Part shown: positions 43,875 through 53,800 of the stretch, one piece after another
Position numbering within the stretch: position 1 is the first letter of the stretch
How the letters are laid out: each line of letters starts with the position of its first letter
From: Micromonospora sp. NBC_01796
Lineage (GTDB): Bacteria > Actinomycetota > Actinomycetes > Mycobacteriales > Micromonosporaceae
NCBI RefSeq assembly: GCF_035917455.1
Contig: NZ_CP109078.1
Coordinates: 6,370,001-6,434,000 of the forward strand
Direction of reading: 5' to 3'
DNA length: 64,000 bases
Program-made: the position numbers and the translations under genes
The notes under the pieces: generated by a model
The model's database searches: none
Seen by the model: the letters and a program-made list of their open reading frames with translations, nothing else
Told to the model about the DNA's origin: nothing

Positions 43875-45392
43875 ATGCTGACCACCTCCGACGGGCCGCG
43901 CGTTCCCCGTCTCGTGCTACCCGTCGTCGCGTACGGCGTGCTCCTGGTCGCCGCCCTGCAGTCCCTCGTCGTACCGGTCCTCGGGTCCATCGCCGGGTCG
44001 TTGCACTCCAGCGCCAACGCCACCAGTTGGGTGGTGACCGCCAACCTGCTGGCCGCCGCCGTCCTGACGCCGATCCTGGGGCGCCTCGGCGACCTACGCG
44101 GTCGCCGGCCGGTCATGCTCGGGGTGCTGATCGTGGTGCTCCTCGGCGGAGTGCTCGCCGCCACCACCGACAACCTGCCGCTGCTGCTGCTCGCCCGCGT
44201 CCTGCAGGGCTCGTCCTTCGCCCTCTTCCCGCTGGGCATCGGCGTGCTGCGCGACGAGTTGCCACGGGAACGGCTCACCGGCGCGATGGCGATGGTCAGC
44301 GGCACACTCGCCATCGGTGCCGGGATCGGGCTCGTCGCCACCGGACTGCTCACCCGCGACGGGGCCGACTACCACCGGGTCTTCTGGCTCGGCACCGCAC
44401 TCAGCGCGCTCGGACTCGCCGCCGCCTGGTACGTCGTACCGCGACGGGAGCCCACCGCGGTCGGCCGTACCGACTGGGCGGGCGCGGGTCTGCTCGGCCT
44501 CGCCCTGGTCCTCCTGCTCATGCCCCTCGCACAGGCCAACAACTGGGGCTGGGGTTCGACCCGCGTGATCGGATCGTTCGTCGGGGCCGTCGTCGCCTTC
44601 ACCGTCTTCGTGCTGGTCGAACGTCGTCTCACCCACCCGCTGGTGAGCATCCGGATGCTCACCCACCGGCCGCTGATCGTCGCGAACGTCGCCGGCCTGT
44701 TCCTCGGCGTGTCCCTGTTCGTCGTCTTCCTCACCGTGGCCTCGTTCGTCCAGGCACCGCCCGCCCTCGCCGGCTACGGATTCAGCTCGACCGTGCTCGC
44801 CGCGAGCGTCGTCTACCTGCTGCCCGGTGCCGCCGCGGGTGTGGTCACCGCCCCGCTGGGCGGGCGACTCGTCTCCCGGTACGGCGCCCGCTCCACCCTG
44901 GTCATAGCGCTGCTGCTCGCGGCGCTCGGATACCTCTCCCTCGCCGTGCTGCACACCGCGACCTGGCAGGTGATCGTCGGCTCCTTCGCCGTGAACACCG
45001 CCGTCACCTTCGGCTACGCCGCCCTGCCGGCCCTGCTGGTCGAGCACGTCGGGCCGGCCGAGACCGGGATCGCCAACAGCGTGAACTCGATCGCCCGCTC
45101 GATCGGCAGCTCACTTGCCAGCGCCCTGGTGGTGACCATGTTGACCCGCAACCTGATCGAGGGGTCGCCGGTACCGCTGCCGCACGAGTCGCAGTACGTC
45201 GTCATCTTCGCCATCGCGGCGGCCTGCGCCACCGCCGGTGCCGTCCTCGTCGCCCTCGGGCTGTCCCGCAGCCCGCGCGGTGTGCTCACCACCGCGCAGG
45301 CCGAAGCCGAGGAGGTGCTCGGCGCGGCGGGGCTGGACATTCCCACCGAGTTGCGTCCCGCGGGCTCGTCCGTGGCCGACTCCCGCCGCTGA
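43875..45392 (+). CDS. MFS drug exporter, DHA2-type
   Basis: The 505-residue protein has about 14 hydrophobic segments. Motif A is present after segment 2 (GRLGDLRGRRPVM), and LLLLARVLQGSSFALFPLGIGVLRDELPRERLTGAMAMVSGTLAIGAGIG carries the motif B/C region of drug/proton antiporters. The late HVGPAETGIANSVNSIARSIGSSL is typical of the DHA2 group. The short soluble tail is hydrophilic. ATG 43875 follows GAGAGAG; it is controlled by the divergent TetR protein through the palindrome in between. The substrate is unknown. Confidence 0.92.
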   Translation: MLTTSDGPRVPRLVLPVVAYGVLLVAALQSLVVPVLGSIAGSLHSSANATSWVVTANLLAAAVLTPILGRLGDLRGRRPVMLGVLIVVLLGGVLAATTDNLPLLLLARVLQGSSFALFPLGIGVLRDELPRERLTGAMAMVSGTLAIGAGIGLVATGLLTRDGADYHRVFWLGTALSALGLAAAWYVVPRREPTAVGRTDWAGAGLLGLALVLLLMPLAQANNWGWGSTRVIGSFVGAVVAFTVFVLVERRLTHPLVSIRMLTHRPLIVANVAGLFLGVSLFVVFLTVASFVQAPPALAGYGFSSTVLAASVVYLLPGAAAGVVTAPLGGRLVSRYGARSTLVIALLLAALGYLSLAVLHTATWQVIVGSFAVNTAVTFGYAALPALLVEHVGPAETGIANSVNSIARSIGSSLASALVVTMLTRNLIEGSPVPLPHESQYVVIFAIAAACATAGAVLVALGLSRSPRGVLTTAQAEAEEVLGAAGLDIPTELRPAGSSVADSRR

Positions 45393-45400
45393 CGCCCGTA

Positions 45401-45435
45401 CCGGCCGGGTTGGTGCGCCGTCACCGCCCGGCCGG
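45401..45435. terminator. hairpin terminator between convergent genes
   Basis: CCGGCCGGG (45401-45409) and CCCGGCCGG (45427-45435) form a perfect 9-bp stem in the 50-base gap between the exporter stop and the convergent response-regulator stop. Confidence 0.65.
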
Positions 45436-45442
45436 GGTGCGG

Positions 45443-46057
45443 TCACAGCCAACCTCGGTCGCGGGCCAGGCTCAGCGCCTCACCCCGGTTGCGGGCGTTC
45501 GTCTTGCCGATCGCCGACGACAGGTAGTTGCGTACGGTGCTCGCCGACAGGTGCAACCCGGCTGCGATGTCGGCGATCGTCGCGCCGCCCGAGGACGCGT
45601 TGAGCACCTGCCGTTCCCGGTCCGACAGCGGGTTCGGGCTGGCGCCGAGCGCCTGCGCGGCCAGCCGCGGGTTGACCGCGATCTCACCGGCGAGGACCCG
45701 GCGGATGGCGGCGGCGAGTTCCTCGACCGGGTCGTCCTTCACCAGGAAGCCCTTCGCCCCGGACTCCAGTGCGCGTTTGAGGTAGCCGGGGCGGCCGAAG
45801 GTGGTGACGACGATGACAACGCAGCCGGGCAGCGCCCCGATCACCTCGCCGATCACGTCGAGGCCGCTGCGCCCCGGCAGTTCGATGTCGAGCAGCACCA
45901 CGTCCGGACGCTCCCGGAGCACCGTGGCCACCACCTCGTCGCCGCGCGCGACGGTCGCCACCACGCTCATGTCCTCCTCGAGGTTGAGCAGGCTCGCGAG
46001 CGCCGAGCGCATCATGCCCTGATCCTCGGCGATCAGGATCCGCGTCGGGTCCGACAT
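45443..46057 (-). CDS. NarL/FixJ-family response regulator
   Basis: A 204-residue regulator. The receiver domain has the acidic pocket (AEDQG), phospho-acceptor Asp in LLDIELPG (about residue 56), Thr in VVTTFG and Lys in FLVKDD. The LuxR-type helix-turn-helix is at about 140-200 (LSDRERQVLNASSGGATIADIAAGLHLSASTVRNYLSSAIGKTNARNR). ATG 46057 shares one base with the kinase stop (TGATG). Sequence style matches DesR-like partners of DesK-type kinases. Confidence 0.94.
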   Translation of the reverse strand: MSDPTRILIAEDQGMMRSALASLLNLEEDMSVVATVARGDEVVATVLRERPDVVLLDIELPGRSGLDVIGEVIGALPGCVVIVVTTFGRPGYLKRALESGAKGFLVKDDPVEELAAAIRRVLAGEIAVNPRLAAQALGASPNPLSDRERQVLNASSGGATIADIAAGLHLSASTVRNYLSSAIGKTNARNRGEALSLARDRGWL

Positions 46058-47199
46058 CAGCCCTGCCCGGACAGCACGGGTACGGGCACGGACGCCGCCA
46101 GCCGGAAACCGGTCGCGCCGGTGGTCACGGTCAGCTCGCCACCGAGGTCCTCCACCCGTTCCCGCAGGCCGCGCAGGCCGCTGCCGGCTCCCGCCGTACC
46201 GCCGTGTCCATCGTCGACGAGTTCCACGCTGGCGACCCTGCCATCCACTCGCACCTCGATCCGGCAACTGCCGGCCCCGGCGTGCCGCAGCACGTTTGTC
46301 GTCCCCTCCCGTACCACCCAGCCGAGCAGCGAGTCGACCCGCGGGTCCAGTTCGACCCCCGGCGACGTCACGTCGACCCGGACGTTCGCGGCGGCCAGCG
46401 CGGTCCGTGCGTTCGTCAACTCCTCGACCAGGCGTACGGTCCGGTACCCGCTCACCGCCTCGCGTACCTCGGTCAGGGCCTGCCGGCCGATCGTCTCGAT
46501 GTCACGGGCGTGCTCGACGGCCGAGTCCGGGTCCCGGCCGAGCAGCCGCCTGACCGCCTCCGCCTTCACCACCACCAGCGACAGCGTGTGCCCGAGCAGG
46601 TCGTGCAGGTCGCGGGAGAACCGCAGTCGCTCCTCGGTGACGGCGGCCCGGGCGAGCTGTTCGCGGGTCCGGGTGAGTTCGCCGACCACACCGACGAGGT
46701 ACTGCACCAGGAAGGTCGCCGCACCGGCGAAGAACGTCGCGAACCCGAGTGACAGGGCGAGCTCCACCGACCCGCTCTCCAGGCCGGGGACCAGCGCCCC
46801 GCTGATGGTGAGCGACGCGATCAGGCTCAACGCCCACCGCTGCCGTACGGCGACGGCGGCGGCGATCGCGAGCAACGGGAAGAGGAACTCCCGATCCGTA
46901 CGCCAGCCCACGAGGTATCCGGTGCACAACACCGTGAGGAGTACGAGAGCCACCTCGGCGCCGCGTCGGGTACGCGTACCGGGTCGGAACGGGAGCCGGA
47001 CCGTCACCGCGTACGCCGCGCCGAGCACCACCAGGTAGGTCGCCCGCAGCACCTGTCCGTCCACCAGCGCGTCGATCAGCGGCGCCACCAGGAGTACGGG
47101 CGCCCAGATCAGGGCGAACCAGGGGCCGGGATGGCGGGTGACCCACGCCAGGACCGGCTCGGTCTCGACACAGTCGGTCGTGCGGTCGTCAGTTCTCAT
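46057..47199 (-). CDS. DesK/NarX-type sensor histidine kinase
   Basis: The 380-residue kinase has five or so hydrophobic segments in its first 150 residues, then a HisKA_3 dimer domain with the phospho-His in LRFSRDLHDLLGHTLSLVV, and a HATPase domain with N box EGTTNVLRHA and G box VDDGHGG. There is no large extracellular domain, so it may sense the membrane itself or a lipid-soluble signal. ATG 47199 and GTG 47211 (right after the previous stop) are both possible starts. It sits between the DUF6069 protein and its response regulator. Confidence 0.93.
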   Translation of the reverse strand: MRTDDRTTDCVETEPVLAWVTRHPGPWFALIWAPVLLVAPLIDALVDGQVLRATYLVVLGAAYAVTVRLPFRPGTRTRRGAEVALVLLTVLCTGYLVGWRTDREFLFPLLAIAAAVAVRQRWALSLIASLTISGALVPGLESGSVELALSLGFATFFAGAATFLVQYLVGVVGELTRTREQLARAAVTEERLRFSRDLHDLLGHTLSLVVVKAEAVRRLLGRDPDSAVEHARDIETIGRQALTEVREAVSGYRTVRLVEELTNARTALAAANVRVDVTSPGVELDPRVDSLLGWVVREGTTNVLRHAGAGSCRIEVRVDGRVASVELVDDGHGGTAGAGSGLRGLRERVEDLGGELTVTTGATGFRLAASVPVPVLSGQG

Positions 47200-47211
47200 C
47201 GCCACATCCAC

Positions 47212-47631
47212 TCAACGAGCCGACGTCGGCGCGAGCCCGACGATCAGTGTCACACCGACCAGGACGTGCATGCCGAGCAGCACGGCGAGTACGCCGCCGG
47301 AGGCCCCGGAGGTGACCGGTCCGAGCAGTGACAACACCAGCACCGCCCAGGCGGTGACCAGCCAGGCCCGGCGACCGCCGCGAAAGCGGCCTTCGAGGAA
47401 CGCCAGCAGTGCCCACCCGGCGCCACCCACCAGCAGCGGGACGGCCACCACCGACGCGGGAGTGACCGTCTGTTGCTCCGTACCCGACCCGAGGGTGAGG
47501 TCGAGCCCGGCCAGCGGAACGCCGACCACCCAGACGGCGAGGGCGACCGCCGCCGCCACCAGGAGCGTGACCGTACGGCGCAGGCGGGGCCGACGTACGG
47601 GCGGCGGTTCGAGGTTGATCGTCTCCGGCAT
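47212..47631 (-). CDS. DUF6069-like membrane protein
   Basis: A 139-residue protein with four hydrophobic segments (about residues 20-40, 60-80, 88-105, 110-130) and a short Pro/Arg start (PPVRRPRLRRTVTLLV). The layout fits DUF6069, a family of unknown function common in actinomycetes; the assignment is by eye. GGGAGA lies 8 bases before ATG 47631. It is the first gene of the two-component operon and may supply or modify the signal. Confidence 0.75.
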   Translation of the reverse strand: MPETINLEPPPVRRPRLRRTVTLLVAAAVALAVWVVGVPLAGLDLTLGSGTEQQTVTPASVVAVPLLVGGAGWALLAFLEGRFRGGRRAWLVTAWAVLVLSLLGPVTSGASGGVLAVLLGMHVLVGVTLIVGLAPTSAR

Positions 47632-47716
47632 CACAGCGTCTCCCTTTCGCGATTTCGACAACGCCGACGCTACGGAGACGGGGGCGTGCGTCGGCAGGCT
47701 GAGACGTCCCGTGATC

Positions 47717-47736
47717 CGTAGGACGAATGTCCTGCG
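47717..47736. promoter_or_regulatory. 20-bp imperfect palindrome between divergent units
   Basis: CGTAGGAC-GAAT-GTCCTGCG pairs at 7 of 8 positions. It lies between the two-component operon and the bile-acid-symporter-like gene, where a NarL-type regulator could act on both. Confidence 0.4.
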
Positions 47737-47836
47737 TACCGGTGGCGGTTTTCCGCACGTCGCGAGATGCGTGCCGGGCGGCGGCGGTGTGAGGATCCGG
47801 GGATATCTCGCAGGCCGCATCGGAAGGCGGGTCGTC

Positions 47837-48742
47837 ATGGGTTCCGGGTTGTCGCTCGTGCTCTTCCCCGTCGCGCTGGGCATCGTCATGCTCGGGCTTG
47901 GGCTCACCCTGACCGTCGAGGACTTCCGCCGGGTGGTGCGTTACCCCCGGGTGGTGGTGATCTCCCTGGTCTGCCAGATGCTGATCCTGCCGGCCATCGC
48001 CCTGGGCCTGGTGGTCGCCTTCGACCTGGCCCCCGAACTGGCCGTGGGCATGATGTTGCTGGCCGCCTCACCGGGCGGCAGCACGGCCAGCCTCTACAGC
48101 CACCTCTTCCGGGGCAACGTCGCGCTCAACGTGTCGCTGACCGCGATCAACTCGGTGCTGGCGCTGTTCACCCTGCCGCTGATCGTCAACCTGTCGGTGG
48201 CCGGTTTTGTCGGCTCGGACAGCTCGATCGGCCTCCAGTTCGACAAGGTCGTCCAGGTCTTCGCCATGGTCCTGATCCCGATCGCGATCGGGATGGCCGT
48301 CCGGGCCCGGTTCACCGACTTCGCCCTGCGGATGGAACGCACGGTCAAGATCCTGTCCGTCGTGGTCCTGGTCGTGATGATCACCGGTGCGCTCACCGGC
48401 ATCAAGGACGACATCGCCGCGACCATCGGCGAGGTCATCGTCATCGTCCTGGTTTTCAACCTGGTCAGCCTGGCGATCGGGTACGCCGCACCGCGTACGC
48501 TGCGCGTCGCGCGCCGGGAGTCGGTCGCCTCCTCGTTCGAGATCGGGCTGCACAACGCCACCCTGGCCATCACCATCGGGATGAGTCCGGCGCTGCTCGA
48601 CAACACGCGGATGGCGATGCCGTCGGTGATCTACGGAACCGTCATGTTCTTCACCGCCGCCGCCTTCGGTCTGGTCGCCGCCCGCCGGGTGCCGGCCGGA
48701 ACCGAGCACACCGACCGGGCGGCCGACCCGACAACCGTGTGA
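47837..48742 (+). CDS. bile acid:sodium symporter family protein
   Basis: The 301-residue protein has nine to ten hydrophobic segments. Family features are VMLGLGLTLTVEDFRRVVRYPRVV at the start, LLAASPGGSTASLYSHLFRGNVALNVSLTAINSVLALFTLPL in segment 4 and EIGLHNATLAITIG in segment 9, which form the sodium-binding crossing of the BASS fold. The transported compound is unknown; bacterial members take up organic acids or sterol-like molecules. ATG 47837 follows GAAGGCGGG; a GTG further upstream (47789) is possible. Confidence 0.88.
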   Translation: MGSGLSLVLFPVALGIVMLGLGLTLTVEDFRRVVRYPRVVVISLVCQMLILPAIALGLVVAFDLAPELAVGMMLLAASPGGSTASLYSHLFRGNVALNVSLTAINSVLALFTLPLIVNLSVAGFVGSDSSIGLQFDKVVQVFAMVLIPIAIGMAVRARFTDFALRMERTVKILSVVVLVVMITGALTGIKDDIAATIGEVIVIVLVFNLVSLAIGYAAPRTLRVARRESVASSFEIGLHNATLAITIGMSPALLDNTRMAMPSVIYGTVMFFTAAAFGLVAARRVPAGTEHTDRAADPTTV

Positions 48743-48757
48743 ACCCGGAGCGACCCG

Positions 48758-49354
48758 TCACCACCACTGCTTGACGGCCACCTGCGCACCACCACCGTTG
48801 TCGCCGAGGTTCGGATCGTTGTACGAGAAGACCAACTGCGGTATGCCCACGTCCCACCCCTGGAACTGCACACACCGGCTGTCGGCACCGACCGGGAACC
48901 ATTCGTTCGCGCTGTAGAGGCGTCCGGTCCGGGTCGACCAGATCAGACCGGCGGTCACCTTCGCGACCAGTGCGTACCTGGGGGAGTCGGGGGCCGGCCA
49001 GCCACTGCCGAGGCCGGGGGCGGGCAGCTCGCCGACGATGTTCTTCGACGTGCCCCAGTGGTCGATCCGGACCGAGCCGGACGCGGTGATCCGGAAGATG
49101 TCGCCGTCCTGGATGCCGGCCGGTGCGGCCCACGGGGTGTGCTGGTTGCCGGGGGCGGACCAGAAAAAGCCGTCGCCGTGCTGCGGCCGCTCGTTGTTGT
49201 AGCAGTTCTCCAGCGGGAGGGCGGCCGCCGCCGGTGCGGCCGGGCCGATCGCCACCGCGCCGACTCCGACCAGGGCGCCGACGAGTACGAGCCGGATCGA
49301 CCGCGTCGGGGCACCCGTGACGCGCATTTTCGCGAACCGCGCAGAACCGAACAT
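48758..49354 (-). CDS. secreted LecA-like protein
   Basis: The 198-residue product has a signal peptide (MFGSARFAKMRV... then IGPAAPAAAA, cleavage near residue 43). The mature part contains GDIFRITASGSVRIDHWG, PRYALVAKVTAGLIW and a final FSYNDPNLGDNGGGAQVAV. This succession, especially the N-D-x-N-L-x-D-N-x-G calcium/sugar loop, is like the galactose-binding lectin PA-IL (LecA) fold. ATG 49354 is preferred because GGAGGG lies 7 bases before it; the in-frame ATG at 49369 overlaps that site. Confidence 0.78.
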   Translation of the reverse strand: MFGSARFAKMRVTGAPTRSIRLVLVGALVGVGAVAIGPAAPAAAALPLENCYNNERPQHGDGFFWSAPGNQHTPWAAPAGIQDGDIFRITASGSVRIDHWGTSKNIVGELPAPGLGSGWPAPDSPRYALVAKVTAGLIWSTRTGRLYSANEWFPVGADSRCVQFQGWDVGIPQLVFSYNDPNLGDNGGGAQVAVKQWW

Positions 49355-49436
49355 CCGTTGTCCCTCCATCGGCCGTCTCAGCGGAGCCGACGTTAGCCAG
49401 CGTCGTCAACATCGCCCGCCGTCCCTTGTCACGGCG

Positions 49437-49474
49437 CCGGAAACAATCTCCGGAAACATTTGTCTGTCTACAAT
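49437..49474 (+). promoter_or_regulatory. 9-bp direct repeats followed by a -10 box
   Basis: CCGGAAACA occurs at 49437-49445 and 49450-49458, 13 bases apart, then TACAAT, a near-consensus -10, at 49469-49474. A related CCGGAAAAC is found near 49524. The repeats sit where an activator of the mannosyltransferase gene would bind. Confidence 0.4.
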
Positions 49475-49543
49475 GCACCGGCCGACAGCGGGTGTGCGGA
49501 AACGCCTGAACCCGTGCCGACGACCGGAAAACGAGGGTGGGCA

Positions 49544-50839
49544 ATGGACCTGAGCCGACGGCGCCGGTCAATGGCCGCTGTGCTCGCGATATGGATCTTC
49601 ACCAGGACCGCATTCGTGCTGGTCTACACGAAGGTCGTCAAGGCTCCCGATTTCGGCGGCGTTTTCACCGACGTGGAGCTGTACCACCGCTGGAGCGACG
49701 CGCTGCTCGACTGGCAGATCCCCGTCGGCGACCCGATGTGGCAGTATCCGCCGGGCGCCGCCGTGGTCTTCGTAACCCTGCGCCACCTCGGGGGCGACTC
49801 CGTCGGCGGGTACGAGGCCACGTTCTTCGTCGCGGCACTCCTGGCCGACCTGCTGATCCTGCTCGCCCTGCTCCGGCTGGGCCGGGGGAACGGGCTGCTG
49901 CTCGGTGCCGCCGCCTGGGCCGTGGTCGTACCGTGTCTGAATCTCCTGACCTATGCCCGGTACGACATCTTCGTCACGGCCTCGGCCGTGGTCGCGCTCG
50001 CCGCCACCGTCCGTCGCCCGGTCGTCGCGGGCGGGGTCATGGCCATCGGGGGACTGGTCAAGGTCTGGCCCGTCCTGCTGCTGATCAGCGCCAGACCGTT
50101 GCGTGGACTACGTCCGGTGCTGACCGGCTTCGTCGCCACGCTCGCCGTGCTGGGTGGTGCCCTGACGCTCGCCTTCGCCGGTGGCTGGTCCGGGTTCACG
50201 AACAACCAGTCGGACCGGGGTTTGCAGATCGAGTCGATCGGTGCGTCCCCGCTGGTGCTGGCCCGGCTCTGGGACGAGACCATCACCGTCGGCTACGTCT
50301 ACGGGGCGATGGAGTTCCAGCACCCGTACGTGCGCGCGGCAACGGTCGTGCTGCCCGTGCTGACCCTTGCCGGCCTGGGTCTGCTCGCCCTCTGGTGGCT
50401 GGTACGGGGTCGCCGGCTCGCCTGGACCGCCACGCTCGGGTTCGACGTGGCCCTGCTGGCGGTCCTCGTGTCGGTGCTGACCAGCCGCGTCTTCTCGCCC
50501 CAGTACATGCTCTGGCTGGTCGGGGTGGCGGCGGTCTGCCTGACCCGTCGGGACACGACACAACGGGTCACCGCCGTCCTGATCCTGGTCGCCACCGGGG
50601 TGACCAGCGTGCTCTTTCCGTGGTTCTACGAACACGTCTCGGCGGACCCGTACTGGCAGGGCACCGCCCTTCTGCTCGTCCGCAACGCGCTGGTGGTGGT
50701 CGCCCTCGGCGTCGGGATCGCCGCGTTGCTGCGGGCCGCCGGAAAGGCTGCCGCCGACAGCGGTACGAACACGAACACCGGCACCGGCGTGGATGACGCC
50801 GGTGCCGGTGTGCCGTCGGTGAGCGTGCTCCCGAGCTGA
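49544..50839 (+). CDS. GT87-family membrane mannosyltransferase (DUF2029)
   Basis: The 431-residue protein has about ten hydrophobic segments and the acidic first loop VFTDVELYHRWSDALLDWQIPVGDPMWQYPPGAA, typical of polyprenyl-phosphomannose-dependent GT87 enzymes. GGLVKVWPVLLL and VLTSRVFSPQYMLWL are also family-like. Relatives add alpha-mannose to membrane lipids or glycans in actinobacteria. The C-terminal 30 residues are a low-complexity Thr/Asn/Gly/Val tail whose DNA contains two perfect hairpins. ATG 49544 follows GAGGGTGGG. Confidence 0.85.
   Translation: MDLSRRRRSMAAVLAIWIFTRTAFVLVYTKVVKAPDFGGVFTDVELYHRWSDALLDWQIPVGDPMWQYPPGAAVVFVTLRHLGGDSVGGYEATFFVAALLADLLILLALLRLGRGNGLLLGAAAWAVVVPCLNLLTYARYDIFVTASAVVALAATVRRPVVAGGVMAIGGLVKVWPVLLLISARPLRGLRPVLTGFVATLAVLGGALTLAFAGGWSGFTNNQSDRGLQIESIGASPLVLARLWDETITVGYVYGAMEFQHPYVRAATVVLPVLTLAGLGLLALWWLVRGRRLAWTATLGFDVALLAVLVSVLTSRVFSPQYMLWLVGVAAVCLTRRDTTQRVTAVLILVATGVTSVLFPWFYEHVSADPYWQGTALLLVRNALVVVALGVGIAALLRAAGKAAADSGTNTNTGTGVDDAGAGVPSVSVLPS
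50775..50811. repeat. perfect 16-bp inverted repeat inside the gene end
   Basis: ACACCGGCACCGGCGT (50775-50790) is followed by a 5-base loop and its exact complement (50796-50811), within the codons of the low-complexity tail of the mannosyltransferase. Confidence 0.9.
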
Positions 50840-50859
50840 TCTCACCCTCGGGAGCACGC
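50823..50859. terminator. 13-bp hairpin terminator overlapping the stop codon
   Basis: GCGTGCTCCCGAG (50823-50835) and its exact complement (50847-50859) enclose 11 bases that include the TGA of the mannosyltransferase. The convergent glucanase stop is 26 bases further, so it probably ends both transcripts. Confidence 0.78.
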
Positions 50860-50884
50860 CACCTCTGCCGGGGTAGCCGGAGGG

Positions 50885-53800
50885 CTAACCGCCGTTGATC
50901 ACGAAGCTCGATCCCGGTTCCCGGACGATGTTGCCGTCGGCCGAGTTGGTGATGGTGACGTTCGTGAGTGTGGCGTCACCTCGGGCGCCGCCCATGGCCA
51001 GGATCCCGGCACCGTTGTTGGACTTGTCGATCCGTACGTTGCTGATCACGACGCCGGGCATGTTGCCGCCGCCGTTCTTGAACTGGATGCCGTCATAGGT
51101 CGAGTCGTGGATCTCGGTGTCACGGATGGTGACACCGGTGATGTCCAGAGTCGCCGGGAACAGCGTGATCGCACCGAACTCCTGATCCTCGTTCCAGAAG
51201 GCGCCACCGGTGCGGTAGAGCCCGTTGTTGGCGATCAGGGTGGTCCCGGAGAAGGGCAGGGGACTGTGGTCGGTCGCCAGCATGATGCCCGGGTAGTTCA
51301 TCGTGTCGTAGATCAGGTTGTTCTCGATCGAGTTGTCGTAGCCGCCGTAGATCGCGATGCCGTTCGCCCGCCAGGGCAGCTGGATGGTGTTGTTGACGAA
51401 GTGGTTGTCGTGGGTGTTGTCGGCGACCCGGTCCCGCACGGCCGTGTTCGCCCAGACCGCCAGGGCGTCGTCACCGTTGGTACGGAACGAGGAGTTGAAC
51501 ACCCTCGAGTTGCTCGTTCCGTTGGTGAAGTTGATGCCGTCGGCGTACGTGTTGCGGACGCGCATGCCGCTGAATTCGAGGCCGTCGCCGGGTCCCCACA
51601 GGGCGGGGATGTTGTCGTAGTCACGACCGACCCAGGCACCCACGTTGGCGTGCTCGATCCACACGTTGGTGATCTTGGTGTTGTCGCCGAACCGCCCGTT
51701 CAGGCCCACGCCACCCTCGTCGTTGCCGTCCCCGCCACGGATCCGGCCGGAGCCGAAGATGGCGATGTCGGAGATCTGGGTGTTGTTGTCGATGTCGAAG
51801 CCGAAGTTGCCCTCGTGCGGGTGGTTGATGCCGCCCACCACGTCCTGCGGCTCGGTCAGCGTGTAGAACTGCGAGTGCCACATCCCCGCGCCACGGATCG
51901 TGACGTTGCTGATGCCCACCTGGTTCCACTGACCCCGGTTCAGCGGGTCGTCGGTGAGGATCTTCTGCTCCTGCCGCCACTGTCCGGCCGGGATCCACAC
52001 GCAGCCGATGACACCGTTCTGGTCGTCGGTGACCGCCCGCTGGATAGCGGTCGTGTCGTCGAGCCCGTCGTTGGCCACCGCGCCGTACGCCGTGATCGAG
52101 GTGCAACCGGCAGGTTGGCTCAGCGGTGCCGCGACCTGCTCCAGGTCGATCAGGTCGATGATGTAGAACGAGGCGGTGTCGGTCGCGTCGCGCTGCAACT
52201 TGAACCTGGTCCCGGCCGGGTAGGACTGCGACAGCAGCGCGTGCGACTCGTCGAACAACCGCCGGGCGTCGCCCTGGGGGGTGTTCGTCAGTCCCTCGGG
52301 CTGGTCGGTGTTCCCGTAGAGCCAGCTGTGGCGTGACGAGAGCGTCAGCTTCTGGACGAAGGTGTCGTTGGCGTACAGGCTGATGCTGGCCTCGATGCCG
52401 CCGCCACCCGGTGCGTCCGGGATGGAGTTGCGGACCACTATCGAGTTGGACGCGTTGGTCGAGGTGAACTCGACGAACTGCCCGGTGCTGTTCAGGCGTA
52501 CCGACTTGCGGCCCGAGGACTCGGTGGCGAAGTTGGTGTGCCCGAAGGTGCGCAGCGGGTCCGTCTCCAGCAGGGCACCCTGGTAACGGCCGGCCTCCGC
52601 CTCGTACGACACCCACGGGACCGCCGCGCCACGGCCGACCACGATCGACTGCGTGAACACGTTGTTGGACTCGTTGGTCTCGGCGACCACACCGGTCGCG
52701 TCGGCGGTCGCGGTGATGGTGGCGCCACCGCTGGTGGCGGTCCAGCTACCGGTGATGGCGACGTTGGCCGTCGTACCGGCCGCGATCGACGGGGTGCTGG
52801 TGTTGAGCGTGGTGCCACCGACGGCCAGCCGGGTGACCGTGGTCGCGCCGGTCGAGGTCGTACCGCGGTTGTTCACCGCGACGGTGAAGGTGACCGCCGC
52901 ACCGACCGCCGGGTTCGGCGGGTTGGAGCTGATGCTCAGCACCTGCAGGTCCGGACCGGGGGCCTGGCTCACCACCAGTTGCGAGGGCGCGGTGAAGCTG
53001 TTGTTGCCGTTGTTCTGCTCGATGATGGTGTTGGTCGGGTCGACCACCGAGGTGACGCCGTAGCTGCCCAGCGGCCGGTTCCCGGCGTTGAACGAGACCG
53101 TGGTCGAGGCGCCCGCGTTGAGGGCACCCACCGGCGCGCTGCCGACGACCGCGCCACCCAGGCTGAAGTTGACCGTGGTCGCACCGGCCGCCGCCGAGCC
53201 GATGTTCTGGACGGTGGCGGTGAGGGTGACCGGGGTGGCCTCGGTCGGCGCCGCGGGTGTCCAGGTCGTGTTGCTGACGATCAGGTCGGCGTTGGGTGCC
53301 GGCGTACCGCACACCTCGAACTCGGCCACCTGGCCGGACGGGGCGCCGGTGTTGGAGTTGAACCGCAGTTGCACGTCCGCCGTGGTCGCGCCGACCGGGA
53401 CGCTCACCACGTTGTTGCCCTGGACGAACTGGTAGTTCGCCGCCGACACCAGGTTGGTGTAGGTGGTCGCGGCCTGGTCGCGGCCGAGGATCTGGAAGTT
53501 CTGGGTACGGGTGCCCCAGGCCGGATCCGGGTTGAGCTTCACGTTCACCGAGGTGATGACGTGGTTCGCACCGAGGACCGCGGTCAGGCTCTGCGGGTAT
53601 CCCGCCGCGCCCTCCCAGTAGCTGGTCAGCGATCCGTCGTTCGCCTTCTCCGGGGTGAAGCTGAAGGTGGAGCCGGTCGCGGTCATGGTCTTGCCCAGCG
53701 CGACGTTGGTGCAGCCGGGAGGCTGGGTGCCGGTCCGGGTGACGGTGTTGCTGTTGCCGGACAGGTTGCCGGCCCCGTCGCGTGCCCGGACGTAGTAGGA

